NCBI GenBank assembly: GCA_938044045.1
Contig: CALIQN010000068.1
Coordinates: 1 to 29,468, forward strand
From: an uncultured Peptococcaceae bacterium
GTDB lineage: Bacteria; Bacillota; Peptococcia; Peptococcales; Peptococcaceae
DNA: 29,468 nucleotides
Direction: 5' to 3'
Every line of letters begins with the position of its first letter. Position 1 is the first letter of the stretch. The translations under genes and the position numbers were made by a program. Below are positions 6,455 to 13,215 of the stretch, in pieces. The notes beneath the pieces were generated by a model. That model was not told the origin of the DNA, did not search any database, and worked only from the letters and a program-made list of their open reading frames with translations.

Positions 6455-6889
6455 ATGAGAAAAATTTTAGCGTTTTTATGTCTTTGTGTGTTTGTCACTG
6501 CCACCCTCTTTTTACCAAAACCAAGCTATGCCCAAGAACCCTTTATCCCAAAAGAAGATTCGACAGTGGGAGACTTGATGCGTCACCTTGATAAAGAAGA
6601 TTTTGAAGCACTCCCTGAGGAAATGAAAGCCAGGCTTGATTCACAGCCCCTAAAAGACCTAGAAAAAGAAAACCCACCTGTTCGAGATCCAAACTATCCC
6701 AATACCGAGTCAACCATACTCTTTACCCAGGTCTTTACCGAGCAATTTTGCCCAAACGATACAATCATTTATAATCGCTATGGCTTTCCTTTAAATCCAA
6801 TCTTGCTTGGCAGTTGTTTATTAGCACCAACACCCGTTGGTGCTAGGGCACTTTATTCAGCTTTTTCGCCAGTAGAGACACTGAGGTAA
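6455..6889 (+). CDS. Secreted protein of unknown function
   Basis: 144 residues with a clear signal peptide: MRKILAFLCLCVFVTATLFL, then PKPSYA|QEP with a likely signal peptidase I cut after residue 26. The mature part is acidic and helical at first (STVGDLMRHLDKEDFEALPE), then has two cysteines (EQFCPND, LGSCLL) that could form a disulfide outside the cell. The start is ATG 6455 behind GAGGAGG. A 46-residue membrane peptide starts 4 bases after its stop, suggesting a two-gene unit. No family recognised. Confidence 0.75.
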   Translation: MRKILAFLCLCVFVTATLFLPKPSYAQEPFIPKEDSTVGDLMRHLDKEDFEALPEEMKARLDSQPLKDLEKENPPVRDPNYPNTESTILFTQVFTEQFCPNDTIIYNRYGFPLNPILLGSCLLAPTPVGARALYSAFSPVETLR

Positions 6890-6893
6890 GCCC

Positions 6894-7034
6894 ATGGACA
6901 ATAATCAAAAACAATTGATGATCGTTTTACTCTTAGCCACCCTTGTGCCCTATCTCATGCAGTTCTTGTCTGAAAATGCCTTATCTTCTCTTAAAATTTA
7001 TCATCTTTTAAAAATGTTTTTTTCTTTCTTTTAA
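6894..7034 (+). CDS. 46-aa predicted membrane peptide
   Basis: ATG 6894, 7 bases after GAGG and 4 bases after the stop of the secreted protein. It begins MDNNQKQLMIVLLLATLVPY and continues to an Asn/Ser-rich middle and a hydrophobic FFSFF end: one membrane helix (about residues 8-25) and a second weaker hydrophobic end. Support comes from spacing and ribosome site only; function unknown. Confidence 0.45.
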   Translation: MDNNQKQLMIVLLLATLVPYLMQFLSENALSSLKIYHLLKMFFSFF

Positions 7035-7058
7035 TTCCTATCATGATACCAACAACAC

Positions 7059-7093
7059 AAAAAGCGGCACGCCCTAAGGTATGTCGCTTTTTT
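7059..7093. terminator. Bidirectional terminator between convergent genes
   Basis: AAAAAGCGGCA (7059-7069) pairs with TGTCGCTTTTT (7082-7092) with one G-U pair. The stop codon of the minus-strand gene at 7074 lies in its loop. Confidence 0.85.
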
Positions 7094-7526
7094 CTATCTG
7101 CGCTAAGGCTTTTTTAATCTGCCACTTTGTTATTAGGGCAATCAGTCCAAAGCAAAGTATAAAAATAGGAATAATCAGTGGTAAGAGTATGGTGAATACT
7201 CCTAAAATAACACCTTTTTTGCCGATTATCCCTGGCCCCCAGTCCCCTTGGATCAAGGTATTGGCAGAAAGCATAAGATTGATATAAAACCTTACTATGA
7301 CACTCTCCTCACTCACACGCCAAGCTTGACTGATTAAAAGCCCTAAGCCTAAACAAAAGAGTAGTCCAAAGGCAAGAAACTGCCCCATGACCTTTTTGGC
7401 GATAGCCCTAGCGAGGCTTTCCCTAGTCTCAGCGTCAAGACTTGCCAAGCTAGCCTCATGCTCGCCTAATTTGTCTAGCCTATAGGCGACATAGCGATAA
7501 ATTGGTGACTTTTCTAAGCTTATCAT
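7074..7526 (-). CDS. Small membrane protein of unknown function
   Basis: 150 residues: a charged N-terminal cytoplasmic part (MISLEKSPIYRYVAYRLDKL...ESLARAIAKKVMG), a first membrane segment FLAFGLLFCLGLGLLI (about 52-67), a middle stretch, and a second segment VFTILLPLIIPIFILCFGLI (about 110-130) followed by the basic tail TKWQIKKALAQ. No family recognised. It stands alone in front of the convergent terminator, and no strong ribosome site is visible (start tentative). It may belong to the same minus-strand cluster as the next three genes, all of which have no assigned role. Confidence 0.6.
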   Translation of the reverse strand: MISLEKSPIYRYVAYRLDKLGEHEASLASLDAETRESLARAIAKKVMGQFLAFGLLFCLGLGLLISQAWRVSEESVIVRFYINLMLSANTLIQGDWGPGIIGKKGVILGVFTILLPLIIPIFILCFGLIALITKWQIKKALAQIEKSDIP

Positions 7527-7596
7527 GGTATGCGTCCCCTTTACTCTAGCGCTCCTCTTGCCACTATAGCAGATTTTTTAAAACTTGGTGCTATTT

Positions 7597-8103
7597 TTAT
7601 TCGCTCAAGAATCCCACCAAAAAAGCCTCAAAGACTGAAATTATCGGTAGCAGTAAAAAAGGCACCACCAAAAAATGCTCCCTAAGCGCCAAATGTTTCA
7701 TCCAATTTTTAAATTGATAATCCTCATGTCCCTCTGTCCCGGCAATAACAAGCCTTTCTTTGTATCTGCCTTGGAATAGTAAACAGTCCAACAATAAAAA
7801 ATCGCCCAAGTTTAATAGGCTCCACTGGATATAGCTCATCTGAACTAGCGTCCAAAAGCCAACGATTTTCATTTCTAAAAGACTGACTAGCGAGTAAAGA
7901 AAACAAAGCCCCATAATGCTAAAAGTGAAATAGCGATTGACTTTTTTCTCTTGTCTTGTCATCGGTGTTGGGCTCGCCTGCTGAATACCCTTAGGGTAGT
8001 CAGCCAAAAAGAATCTTGGATTGATAAGTAGTAAAGTCGCCACTGCCCCATTAAAGATAGCACTGATGGCAAGCCCATCAAGAATGGCACGGATAATGTC
8101 CAT
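7597..8103 (-). CDS. Membrane protein with about four helices, unknown function
   Basis: I place the start at ATG 8103 (MDIIRAILDGLAISAI), preceded by AAAGGGGAAA; the open frame extends 17 codons upstream without a ribosome site. The 168 residues contain hydrophobic segments near 7-28 (AILDGLAISAIFNGAVATLLL), 58-80 (YFTFSIMGLCFLYSLVSLLE), 86-108 and 145-163 (VPFLLLPIISVFEAFLVGF). Between them are the basic loop TRQEKKVNRY and the soluble loop FQGRYKERLVIAGTEGHED. No family recognised. It lies in a minus-strand cluster after the 207-residue acidic protein. Confidence 0.65.
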   Translation of the reverse strand: MDIIRAILDGLAISAIFNGAVATLLLINPRFFLADYPKGIQQASPTPMTRQEKKVNRYFTFSIMGLCFLYSLVSLLEMKIVGFWTLVQMSYIQWSLLNLGDFLLLDCLLFQGRYKERLVIAGTEGHEDYQFKNWMKHLALREHFLVVPFLLLPIISVFEAFLVGFLSE

Positions 8104-8158
8104 AAAATTTCCCCTTTTGTAAAATGCAAGCCTACCCCTTTTTGATTGACTCATGCCC

Positions 8159-8782
8159 TTAGCCTAGTTTGCCTTCTATCTCAGCACGCAACTCTTCCTT
8201 TGTCCAAAAAGAGTGCAAATAACTTTCCAAATCTCCCTCATCATCAATTTCGATAAACCAGGCCTCGTGGTCAGTGGCAAAAACCCTTGGATTGTCAGCA
8301 TTTTTATCTTGACTGGCAATATAAATGCCATCCGGATAACCATAGCCATAAAACAAGTGAATGAAATCAGTAGTGTTTGCCTCTGTTATAGAAAAAATGC
8401 TCTCAAAAGAATAAATCTCCCCTTGAAATACCTCATGCCACGTCTCAAAATCCCTAGTCTCTTCTTGAAAAGGGGTAAACATCTCACCAAGCCAAAAATA
8501 CTGCCCATAGGGTACTTCGGTCAAAATAAAATAAGTCTCATAGAGTTTTTGAAAAAAGCGCTCTTTATCTGCCTGATACAAGGTGAGGTTTGCATCAAGA
8601 AAATCACCTAAGCCTATAATGGGTTCTTCTTCGTTTTCATCTGTCCAAGGTGCTAAAAGAGGCTTTTTGTATAAAACGGTGTCAAAGGTAATAGTACATA
8701 AGTCCTCTGCCAAAGACTCTCCCTTCACTAAAGAAATGTCCCCACCCAAGGCTTGTAACCGCTCTAAAATCGCCTGTTTCAT
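8159..8782 (-). CDS. Acidic soluble protein, possibly SUKH/SMI1-like
   Basis: 207 residues from ATG 8782 (MKQAILERLQALGG); an alternative start at 8806 adds eight residues and neither has an ideal ribosome site. It is rich in Glu, Asp and aromatic residues: GESLAEDLCTITFDTVLY, then PYGQYFWLGEMFTPF, GYGYPDGIYIA and PRVFATDHEAWFIEIDDEG. The 'DHE.wf.ei..eG.le.yl..F' ending and overall acidity recall SMI1/KNR4-type (SUKH) proteins, many of which are toxin immunity proteins. That assignment comes from memory of the pattern and is uncertain. No polymorphic toxin gene lies in the window. Confidence 0.6.
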   Translation of the reverse strand: MKQAILERLQALGGDISLVKGESLAEDLCTITFDTVLYKKPLLAPWTDENEEEPIIGLGDFLDANLTLYQADKERFFQKLYETYFILTEVPYGQYFWLGEMFTPFQEETRDFETWHEVFQGEIYSFESIFSITEANTTDFIHLFYGYGYPDGIYIASQDKNADNPRVFATDHEAWFIEIDDEGDLESYLHSFWTKEELRAEIEGKLG

Positions 8783-8809
8783 ATTTTTTCGCCATACCTT
8801 TCCCATCCC

Positions 8810-9697
8810 TCAACACTGCTCTGTCTGCCTTTTTAAGTCATGGTAAAACTGCTTATGCAAGTCCTGCATTTCATCCGTTGCCTTCATGGCATGCTGATAC
8901 ATAAAAGTCTCCCCAAGCCGGCTTGCAAAAAGTCCTTTTAAAATCAGGCGAAACAGCCCAAGGGGTAATTGACGCATCAGTCTCACCTGCCAAGGCAAGA
9001 GGGGCATGCCAAGCTGATAAAGTGCTTGGAGATTATTTTGAATCTGTCTCGCCGTCTCCTCCATGATTGCCCGCTCACGCCAAACTGTTTGAGGACAGGT
9101 CGCTTGATAGTAAGCATCTGCTAGGGGAATGACCATTGCCAGATGGCAAAGTTGCCAAGACTGCATATCCTTGACCACCTGATAAGGGATTTTGACGCTC
9201 TTAAAAAGCCCAGCCAAGCCCCCTAAACGTGCTGATGGCTTGCCATCTATCTCGCCAAAGGTTGTCACTTGCATAAACCTTGGGGTCAACTCTGCCTTGA
9301 GCACACCATCTTGATAACTACCCCCTGCCCCTGGAAAGGCAGGGAGCAAGCGACCCTCGCCACAGATTGATGCCCACTCATGATAGGGGGTGAGGGTATT
9401 GACCATGGTCACAATCGTGGGACTGATATTTTGGGCTAGCTCAGCCAAGGCTTGACGGACTTGATTTTCTTTCACCGTCAAAAAGATAAAGTCATACCTC
9501 TCCTCATCGCTTAAGGTCGCTATCACCTCTATATCAGCTTGATAAAGTTGCCCCTTTCTTTCATAGCACAAGCCCTGTTGTCTTAAGCTTTCCAGTCGCT
9601 TGCCTCTGGCATAGAGACTCACCTCATAGCCTGCTTGGGCAAAAAGGCTGGCATAAAGCCCACCAATCACCCCTGCGCCATAGATTAGTAAACGCAT
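8810..9697 (-). CDS. Ketopantoate reductase (PanE/ApbA) family oxidoreductase
   Basis: 295 residues from ATG 9697, behind AGGGG. The N-terminal Rossmann motif MRLLIYGAGVIGGLYA (GxGxxG) binds NADP(H); LYARGKRLESLRQQGL carries the arginine typical of NADPH binding, and FIFLTVKENQV is the next family strand. The C-terminal helical domain is the usual ApbA_C type, but the family lysine region reads AMVIPLADA, so the substrate may not be ketopantoate. Length is normal. No panB or panC gene is nearby, so a role in pantothenate synthesis is not supported by context. It is the first gene of a minus-strand run. Confidence 0.75.
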   Translation of the reverse strand: MRLLIYGAGVIGGLYASLFAQAGYEVSLYARGKRLESLRQQGLCYERKGQLYQADIEVIATLSDEERYDFIFLTVKENQVRQALAELAQNISPTIVTMVNTLTPYHEWASICGEGRLLPAFPGAGGSYQDGVLKAELTPRFMQVTTFGEIDGKPSARLGGLAGLFKSVKIPYQVVKDMQSWQLCHLAMVIPLADAYYQATCPQTVWRERAIMEETARQIQNNLQALYQLGMPLLPWQVRLMRQLPLGLFRLILKGLFASRLGETFMYQHAMKATDEMQDLHKQFYHDLKRQTEQC

Positions 9698-9848
9698 CAC
9701 AATCCCCTGCCTTTCCCTAGTCAGCCAAAAACCTTATTGACATCACTCCTACTATAGTATACCCTAAAAGTCAATAAATTAGCCTAAGGTACTTTTAGAC
9801 TCATTTTATAAGGTTAGAACAGTTATTTACTATTTTTAGGAGGTACTC

Positions 9849-10025
9849 ATGTTTAAAGGCAAAAAAGATTTGGTTATTCTTATTAACTTGTTCTTTTTCT
9901 CGTTTCTACTCTATCAATTGGATACTTTTTTTGAGTTTAATACCCTCGACATGAGAACCCTGATAAAAGTCATACTGCTCTGTTATCTCTCCTCTCTTTC
10001 TATCCTCCTCTTTAAAGATAAGTAG
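9849..10025 (+). CDS. 58-aa predicted two-helix membrane peptide
   Basis: ATG 9849 behind the strong ribosome site TAGGAGG (9837-9843). Residues 8-23 (LVILINLFFFSFLLYQ) and 37-55 (LIKVILLCYLSSLSILLF) are hydrophobic, separated by DTFFEFNTLDMR; both ends are charged (MFKGKKD, FKDK). The ribosome site and topology support a real gene. It stands alone between a divergent enzyme gene and a large hairpin. Function unknown. Confidence 0.6.
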   Translation: MFKGKKDLVILINLFFFSFLLYQLDTFFEFNTLDMRTLIKVILLCYLSSLSILLFKDK

Positions 10026-10058
10026 ATTTGGCTATTTCTATTTTTATAAAAAATTGCT

Positions 10059-10107
10059 CAAGCATAAAATAAGCAGAGAGGCTTTCCTCTCTGCTTATTT
10101 ATGCTTG
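10059..10107. repeat. Long inverted repeat without plus-strand U-run
   Basis: Arms CAAGCATAAAATAAGCAGAG.. (10059-10081) and 10086-10107 pair over 22 bases with one bulged A. No T-run follows on the plus strand; on the minus strand a T-run lies about 5 bases past the stem. It separates the 58-aa gene from the convergent toxin gene and probably ends both transcripts. Confidence 0.65.
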
Positions 10108-10142
10108 GTAAAACTTAAATGGACTATAGCTAAGTTTTTTAT

Positions 10143-10427
10143 CTAAAATTTCTTAAATAATTCAGAATGTGAACCTAGTCTATAAAGCATGAGCACAAGT
10201 ACATCATTTCGATATTCATACACTAAAAGCCAGTCAGGTTCTATATGACATTCTCTTGCCCCTTTATAATTTCCTACAAGGTCATGATCCCTATATTTTA
10301 CATCAAGCTTTACACCTTCAGACAACAAAGCAATGACTTCAAACAATTTATCCAAATTTTTATTTTGTTTTTTTGCCAGTTTGAGATCTTTCTTAAACTG
10401 TGTCGTAAACTTGACTTCATACTTCAT
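10143..10427 (-). CDS. yafQ: YafQ/RelE-type mRNA interferase toxin
   Basis: 94 residues, beginning MKYEVKFTTQFKKDLKLAKK, with KYRDHDLVGNYKGARECHIEPDWLLVYEY and the end LYRLGSHSELF. These are the YafQ-family marks: the central 'H.L.G.y.g.rechi.pDWLLiY' and the C-terminal 'R.GsHseLF' histidine that takes part in RNA cleavage on the ribosome. It overlaps the antitoxin gene by four bases (ATGA), the usual antitoxin-first arrangement. The product would cut mRNA when the antitoxin is degraded. All expected conserved positions are visible. Confidence 0.92.
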   Translation of the reverse strand: MKYEVKFTTQFKKDLKLAKKQNKNLDKLFEVIALLSEGVKLDVKYRDHDLVGNYKGARECHIEPDWLLVYEYRNDVLVLMLYRLGSHSELFKKF

Positions 10428-10696
10428 ATATCTAAGGCTTCCTTTAGAGCTTCTATATCAGTGTATCCCTTGACACTGGTATCATAGGCAAGCCTTCTGC
10501 CTTCTTCAATTGCCTCAATCGTTGTATGATTGGGTGCCTCTAATTTCAAGTTAAAAGGAATACCGTTCTCTCTAATGGTTGTCCTTAAAAACAAATTAAT
10601 GGCAGTTGTCATGTTGAGCCCTAGCTCAGAAAATATCGCCTCAGCTTGATCTTTAATCTCTTTCTCTGTTCTGATATTTAGATTTGTTGTCGCCAT
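10424..10696 (-). CDS. dinJ: DinJ/RelB-type antitoxin
   Basis: 90 residues from ATG 10696 (MATTNLNIRTEKEIKDQAE), 8 bases after GGAGG; the in-frame ATG five codons upstream lies before that site. The N-terminal ribbon-helix-helix (NLNIRTEKEIKDQAEAIFSE, LGLNMTTAINLFL) binds the operator, and the C-terminal part (GRRLAYDTSVKGYTDIEALKEAL) would wrap the toxin. It pairs with the overlapping yafQ gene. Such operons are usually repressed by the antitoxin-toxin complex. Confidence 0.92.
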   Translation of the reverse strand: MATTNLNIRTEKEIKDQAEAIFSELGLNMTTAINLFLRTTIRENGIPFNLKLEAPNHTTIEAIEEGRRLAYDTSVKGYTDIEALKEALDI

Positions 10697-10721
10697 AATA
10701 TCTGCCTCCATTCCTGCCTGT

Positions 10722-10750
10722 ATTGTACATTTTTTCGTTTACGAGTAATA
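10722..10750 (-). promoter_or_regulatory. Probable dinJ-yafQ promoter
   Basis: TACAAT (10727-10722) 17 bases from a weak TATTAC (10750-10745). The short inverted repeat TCGT-AA-ACGA lies in the spacer and may be part of the autoregulatory operator. Confidence 0.4.
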
Positions 10751-10900
10751 CACTAAAGTTTATAGCAAAAATGATACCATAATTATTGCTTACTATAAAG
10801 AAAGGTTGATAAAACTATGAAAAAATTCCTTTGCCACAGCAATGATGTTTTTTGTGATTAGTCACTAGAATAAAGACTAGATTATTTAATGACTTAGTTC
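10751..10900. other. Intergenic stretch with a 14-codon gene-start remnant
   Basis: An ATG at 10817, 6-7 bases after the weak site GGTTGAT, opens only 14 codons (MKKFLCHSNDVFCD) to a stop at 10861. It resembles the beginning of a truncated gene, but nothing downstream extends it convincingly. Confidence 0.2.
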
Positions 10901-10935
10901 CTAAAAAGCCCAAGGCTCTGCCTTGGGCTTTTTAG
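10901..10935. terminator. Bidirectional terminator overlapping the end of the interrupted lipoprotein gene
   Basis: Perfect 15-base arms CTAAAAAGCCCAAGG and CCTTGGGCTTTTTAG around the loop CTCTG. The stem encodes the last residues (KAEPWAF) and stop of the minus-strand reading frame. Confidence 0.9.
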
Positions 10936-11548
10936 AAGCTTCATCTATAGGTGTAATGGTCACAAATAAAATTTCACTTTTTAGCTTATCAAATTCACCA
11001 TTTTGCAAAAGCTCAATCTCACTATCACTAATACTTGGTGACTTATAAAAAAGACAAGTGCTTTTTCCTGTTGCAAACTGTTCCTTGCTCACTGAAAAAC
11101 TACCACCCACTGCCTCACGAGCATCTAAGATTTTCTTAATTAGCTTATCATTACCTACCTCAACTGAAGTTTTACTATAACTTTCTTTGCCCTTTTCATG
11201 ATAGTTTCAAAGAAAACACTTCTCCGAAAAGTTAAGAAAAAGCTCATCTATCTTTTTCAAATCAAAATCACAAGTCCAAATCTCTTCAATACTCTCCTTA
11301 TCACTAGTCATTATTGCTAGTTTCACCTTGGACTTTCCTTCTGTAGGCGCATTCACCTTATAGTATTCAAGTGGCATTTTGTAGTAATTAACCGGCATCA
11401 TTAAATCTTCGGTAATATTAACCGCCTCTTGTACATCAAGTACTATATCGCTTTTTTCTTCTGAACAGCCTGTCAGATTAACTAGCAAGACTAGGATAAG
11501 TGGCAAGATAAGGGCTTTTACTGCCTTAACTACATTTTTCATTTGCAT
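10901..11548 (-). pseudogene. Lipoprotein gene interrupted by an in-frame TGA
   Basis: The first part (11548-11207, 113 residues) starts MQMKNVVKAVKALILPLILV with the lipobox LVNLTGCSEE, so it is a lipoprotein anchored at about residue 28. It ends at a TGA (11209-11207). The same frame then stays open for 101 more codons (NYHEKGKESYSKT..., ending KAEPWAF) to a stop inside a terminator. The second part has no good start of its own. The full product would be about 215 residues. A nonsense mutation is most likely; readthrough, selenocysteine or a sequencing error are alternatives. It overlaps the upstream gene by 10 bases and is the last gene of a three-gene minus-strand operon. Confidence 0.7.
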
Positions 11549-11961
11549 GATAAAGACTCTCTTAATTCATTTTGTTTGGTTTCAATTAGGGCGATTGCTT
11601 CTCCTATTTGGGTGACAATATCATTGATATAGGCTTGCACAAGCATATCTGCCACCACCCCATCAAGGGTAAAATCTGCCATCGTCAACAGATTACTGGT
11701 GTCTATGGTAAGTTTTGTAAGGTCACTTACGGCGTTGAAGCTCGTTTCATAGCCCTCGAGTTGCTCCTTTGCCTCATGCAAGTAAGCCTGTGCCTCATCG
11801 ACTATTTTGTGCTTTTCAATGGTACTCATCAGGCTACCACCAACAAAATCAAAGCTATTCCAACTATAGGCAGACTGTAAGACATCCCCTGCTTGACTCA
11901 AAAGCACGAGTATCTCCTCACCCTTTGCCAACACCACGCCAATTTTTTCTTTTGCTTCCAT
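11539..11961 (-). CDS. Helical protein of unknown function, operon partner of lipoprotein and DUF4825-like gene
   Basis: 140 residues, almost all predicted helix, no signal peptide. It contains WNSFDFVGGSLMSTIEKHKI, then DEAQAYLHEAKEQLEGYETS and the segment MADFTLDGVVADMLVQAYI. The pattern 'W...D..Gg.l.st..kh..id.A' with a later 'aD...Dg...D..vq..I' recurs, as I recall, in uncharacterised Bacillota proteins, but I cannot name a family. Start ATG 11961 behind GGAGG. It lies 21 bases after the DUF4825-like gene and overlaps the next lipoprotein gene, so the three are co-expressed. Confidence 0.7.
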   Translation of the reverse strand: MEAKEKIGVVLAKGEEILVLLSQAGDVLQSAYSWNSFDFVGGSLMSTIEKHKIVDEAQAYLHEAKEQLEGYETSFNAVSDLTKLTIDTSNLLTMADFTLDGVVADMLVQAYINDIVTQIGEAIALIETKQNELRESLSCK

Positions 11962-11982
11962 ACTAACGCCTCCTTTATCAAA

Positions 11983-12486
11983 TCAGACCGACTTTGCTTG
12001 AGCTGTATCCGTCGCACCTAGGCTATTTTCCTCTGTCTCCTCAAAGGCTTGGACTACCTTTTCCCTTTCATAAGTGGCAATGACTTGGTCACTTTTATCC
12101 TCTATATAATAAAGATTAGAAAGATTATCAATCAAAGAAAAGGTCAACAGGGCATTGTTCAGTAGTGCCTTGTTGGCGTCTTTTGGCACTTTAGAGAGAT
12201 AGACACGCAAGCCATAGGGCTCTGTTTGGGATAAGATTTCAAACTTTTCGACTATAATCTCTTCTGGATAGCCTTGCTTGTCTAGAATATGGCTAACTTT
12301 TGAATTGTCACCAACATAGGCCCTCTTGTAAGCAAAAACATTATCCCGAAATGCTACAGAAGTTTTCTGCCCTTCGGTGACTGTCTTAAAGGTACCATAG
12401 GGCAAGATCACAAGGAATAGATGAAAAAGAATAAAAACGCCCAAAACACTACCTATGATGGTCACTATCCGACCTTTATTTGACAT
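11983..12486 (-). CDS. Membrane-anchored DUF4825-like protein
   Basis: 167 residues from ATG 12486 behind AGGAGGG; the open frame continues 39 codons upstream without a ribosome site. One N-terminal membrane helix (IVTIIGSVLGVFILFHLFLV) is followed by an extracellular domain with YVGDNSKVSHIL, YPEEIIVEKFEILSQTEPYG and LRVYLSK. The sequence 'YvGdns.v..il ... T.ePYGL.v' matches what I know of DUF4825, a domain in Clostridia lipoproteins and anti-sigma-like membrane proteins. The C-terminus is Glu/Ala-rich. First gene of the minus-strand operon with the 140-aa protein and the interrupted lipoprotein. Confidence 0.7.
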   Translation of the reverse strand: MSNKGRIVTIIGSVLGVFILFHLFLVILPYGTFKTVTEGQKTSVAFRDNVFAYKRAYVGDNSKVSHILDKQGYPEEIIVEKFEILSQTEPYGLRVYLSKVPKDANKALLNNALLTFSLIDNLSNLYYIEDKSDQVIATYEREKVVQAFEETEENSLGATDTAQAKSV

Positions 12487-12644
12487 AATAGACCCTCCTT
12501 TTTTGCACTTGACACTTAGACAAAAACAACTTAAGAATAGTCTATCATAGGTAAAAGATAAAAAATAGATAATAGTTTGCTTAGGTATTTTAGAATTTTT
12601 CAATCAAATTACCATCTTGCCATTTTAGCCAGCCTTCCTTAAAC

Positions 12645-12650
12645 TATAAT
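12645..12650 (+). promoter_or_regulatory. -10 box for the 142-aa membrane protein
   Basis: A perfect TATAAT 34 bases before the start; the -35 at the correct distance (ATTTTA) is poor. Confidence 0.35.
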
Positions 12651-12683
12651 TAGTTTATTATCACTCACGTTGAAAGGAGATAG

Positions 12684-13112
12684 ATGATGTCCAAGTATCT
12701 CATTTTTATTACTGTCTTGCCCTTTCCCTTACTAGCCTACCTTTGCTACCCTTTGGCTTATCACTGGCAAGATGTGTTTCGTCCCTATGCTCACCTTGGT
12801 ACTATCGTCTTTGCCCTCTGTATCCTCCTCTACCTCGTTTTTTTACTCGGTGTCTATGGACAAGTCAAGGTCGGCAATCTCCCTACCCTTATCACCACTT
12901 ATCTCTTTAGTCTCTCAACCTCTTTCCTCGGTTACTTTTTTATCGAGCATCTCGCAAGGGTTTCTTTTGACCTTTATGACTATGTGGCTTGCAGTGACTA
13001 TGGTTTCTTTCCTTTTTGGATTATCATGAGCCTGACCCAACTTGTCGCCAATCTCCCACTGATTGACAAAGAAGTGCGAGAAAGTAAGTTTTTTAGTCAA
13101 ACCTATCAATAA
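12684..13112 (+). CDS. Four-helix membrane protein of unknown function
   Basis: 142 residues with hydrophobic segments near 5-25 (YLIFITVLPFPLLAYLCYPL), 38-58 (LGTIVFALCILLYLVFLLGV), 68-88 (LITTYLFSLSTSFLGYFFI) and 105-125 (GFFPFWIIMSLTQLVANLPL), ending in a charged tail. The ribosome site AAAGGAG precedes two adjacent ATGs (12684, 12687); the second has the better spacing. It is a single gene, divergent from the DUF4825-like operon, followed by its own terminator. No family recognised. Confidence 0.65.
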   Translation: MMSKYLIFITVLPFPLLAYLCYPLAYHWQDVFRPYAHLGTIVFALCILLYLVFLLGVYGQVKVGNLPTLITTYLFSLSTSFLGYFFIEHLARVSFDLYDYVACSDYGFFPFWIIMSLTQLVANLPLIDKEVRESKFFSQTYQ

Positions 13113-13117
13113 ACTAC

Positions 13118-13149
13118 GCCAGTCCAGCAAAAGTCCGGACTGGCTTTTC
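13118..13149 (+). terminator. Intrinsic terminator
   Basis: GCCAGTCC (13118-13125) pairs with GGACTGGC (13137-13144), then TTTTCTCG. It lies 6 bases after the stop of the membrane protein. Confidence 0.85.
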
Positions 13150-13161
13150 TCGTTTCTTTAG

Positions 13162-13190
13162 TTTATGCTAATTGTATCGGGGTATATATG
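13162..13190 (+). promoter_or_regulatory. Possible promoter of the LRR-VWA-MoxR operon
   Basis: TTTATG (13162-13167), 17 bases, TATATG (13185-13190), 25 bases before the start. Both boxes are weak matches. Confidence 0.3.
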
Positions 13191-13215
13191 AAAAGATTGT
13201 AAAGGAGGGATTGTC

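Noticed and set aside
8213..8846. Plus-strand open frames opposite the SUKH-like gene
   Set aside because: Low-complexity antisense frames without ribosome sites or family resemblance.
10901..11110. A separate 69-residue gene starting at GTG 11110
   Set aside because: The frame is open upstream to 11206 and continuous with the lipoprotein frame apart from one TGA; there is no ribosome site at 11110.
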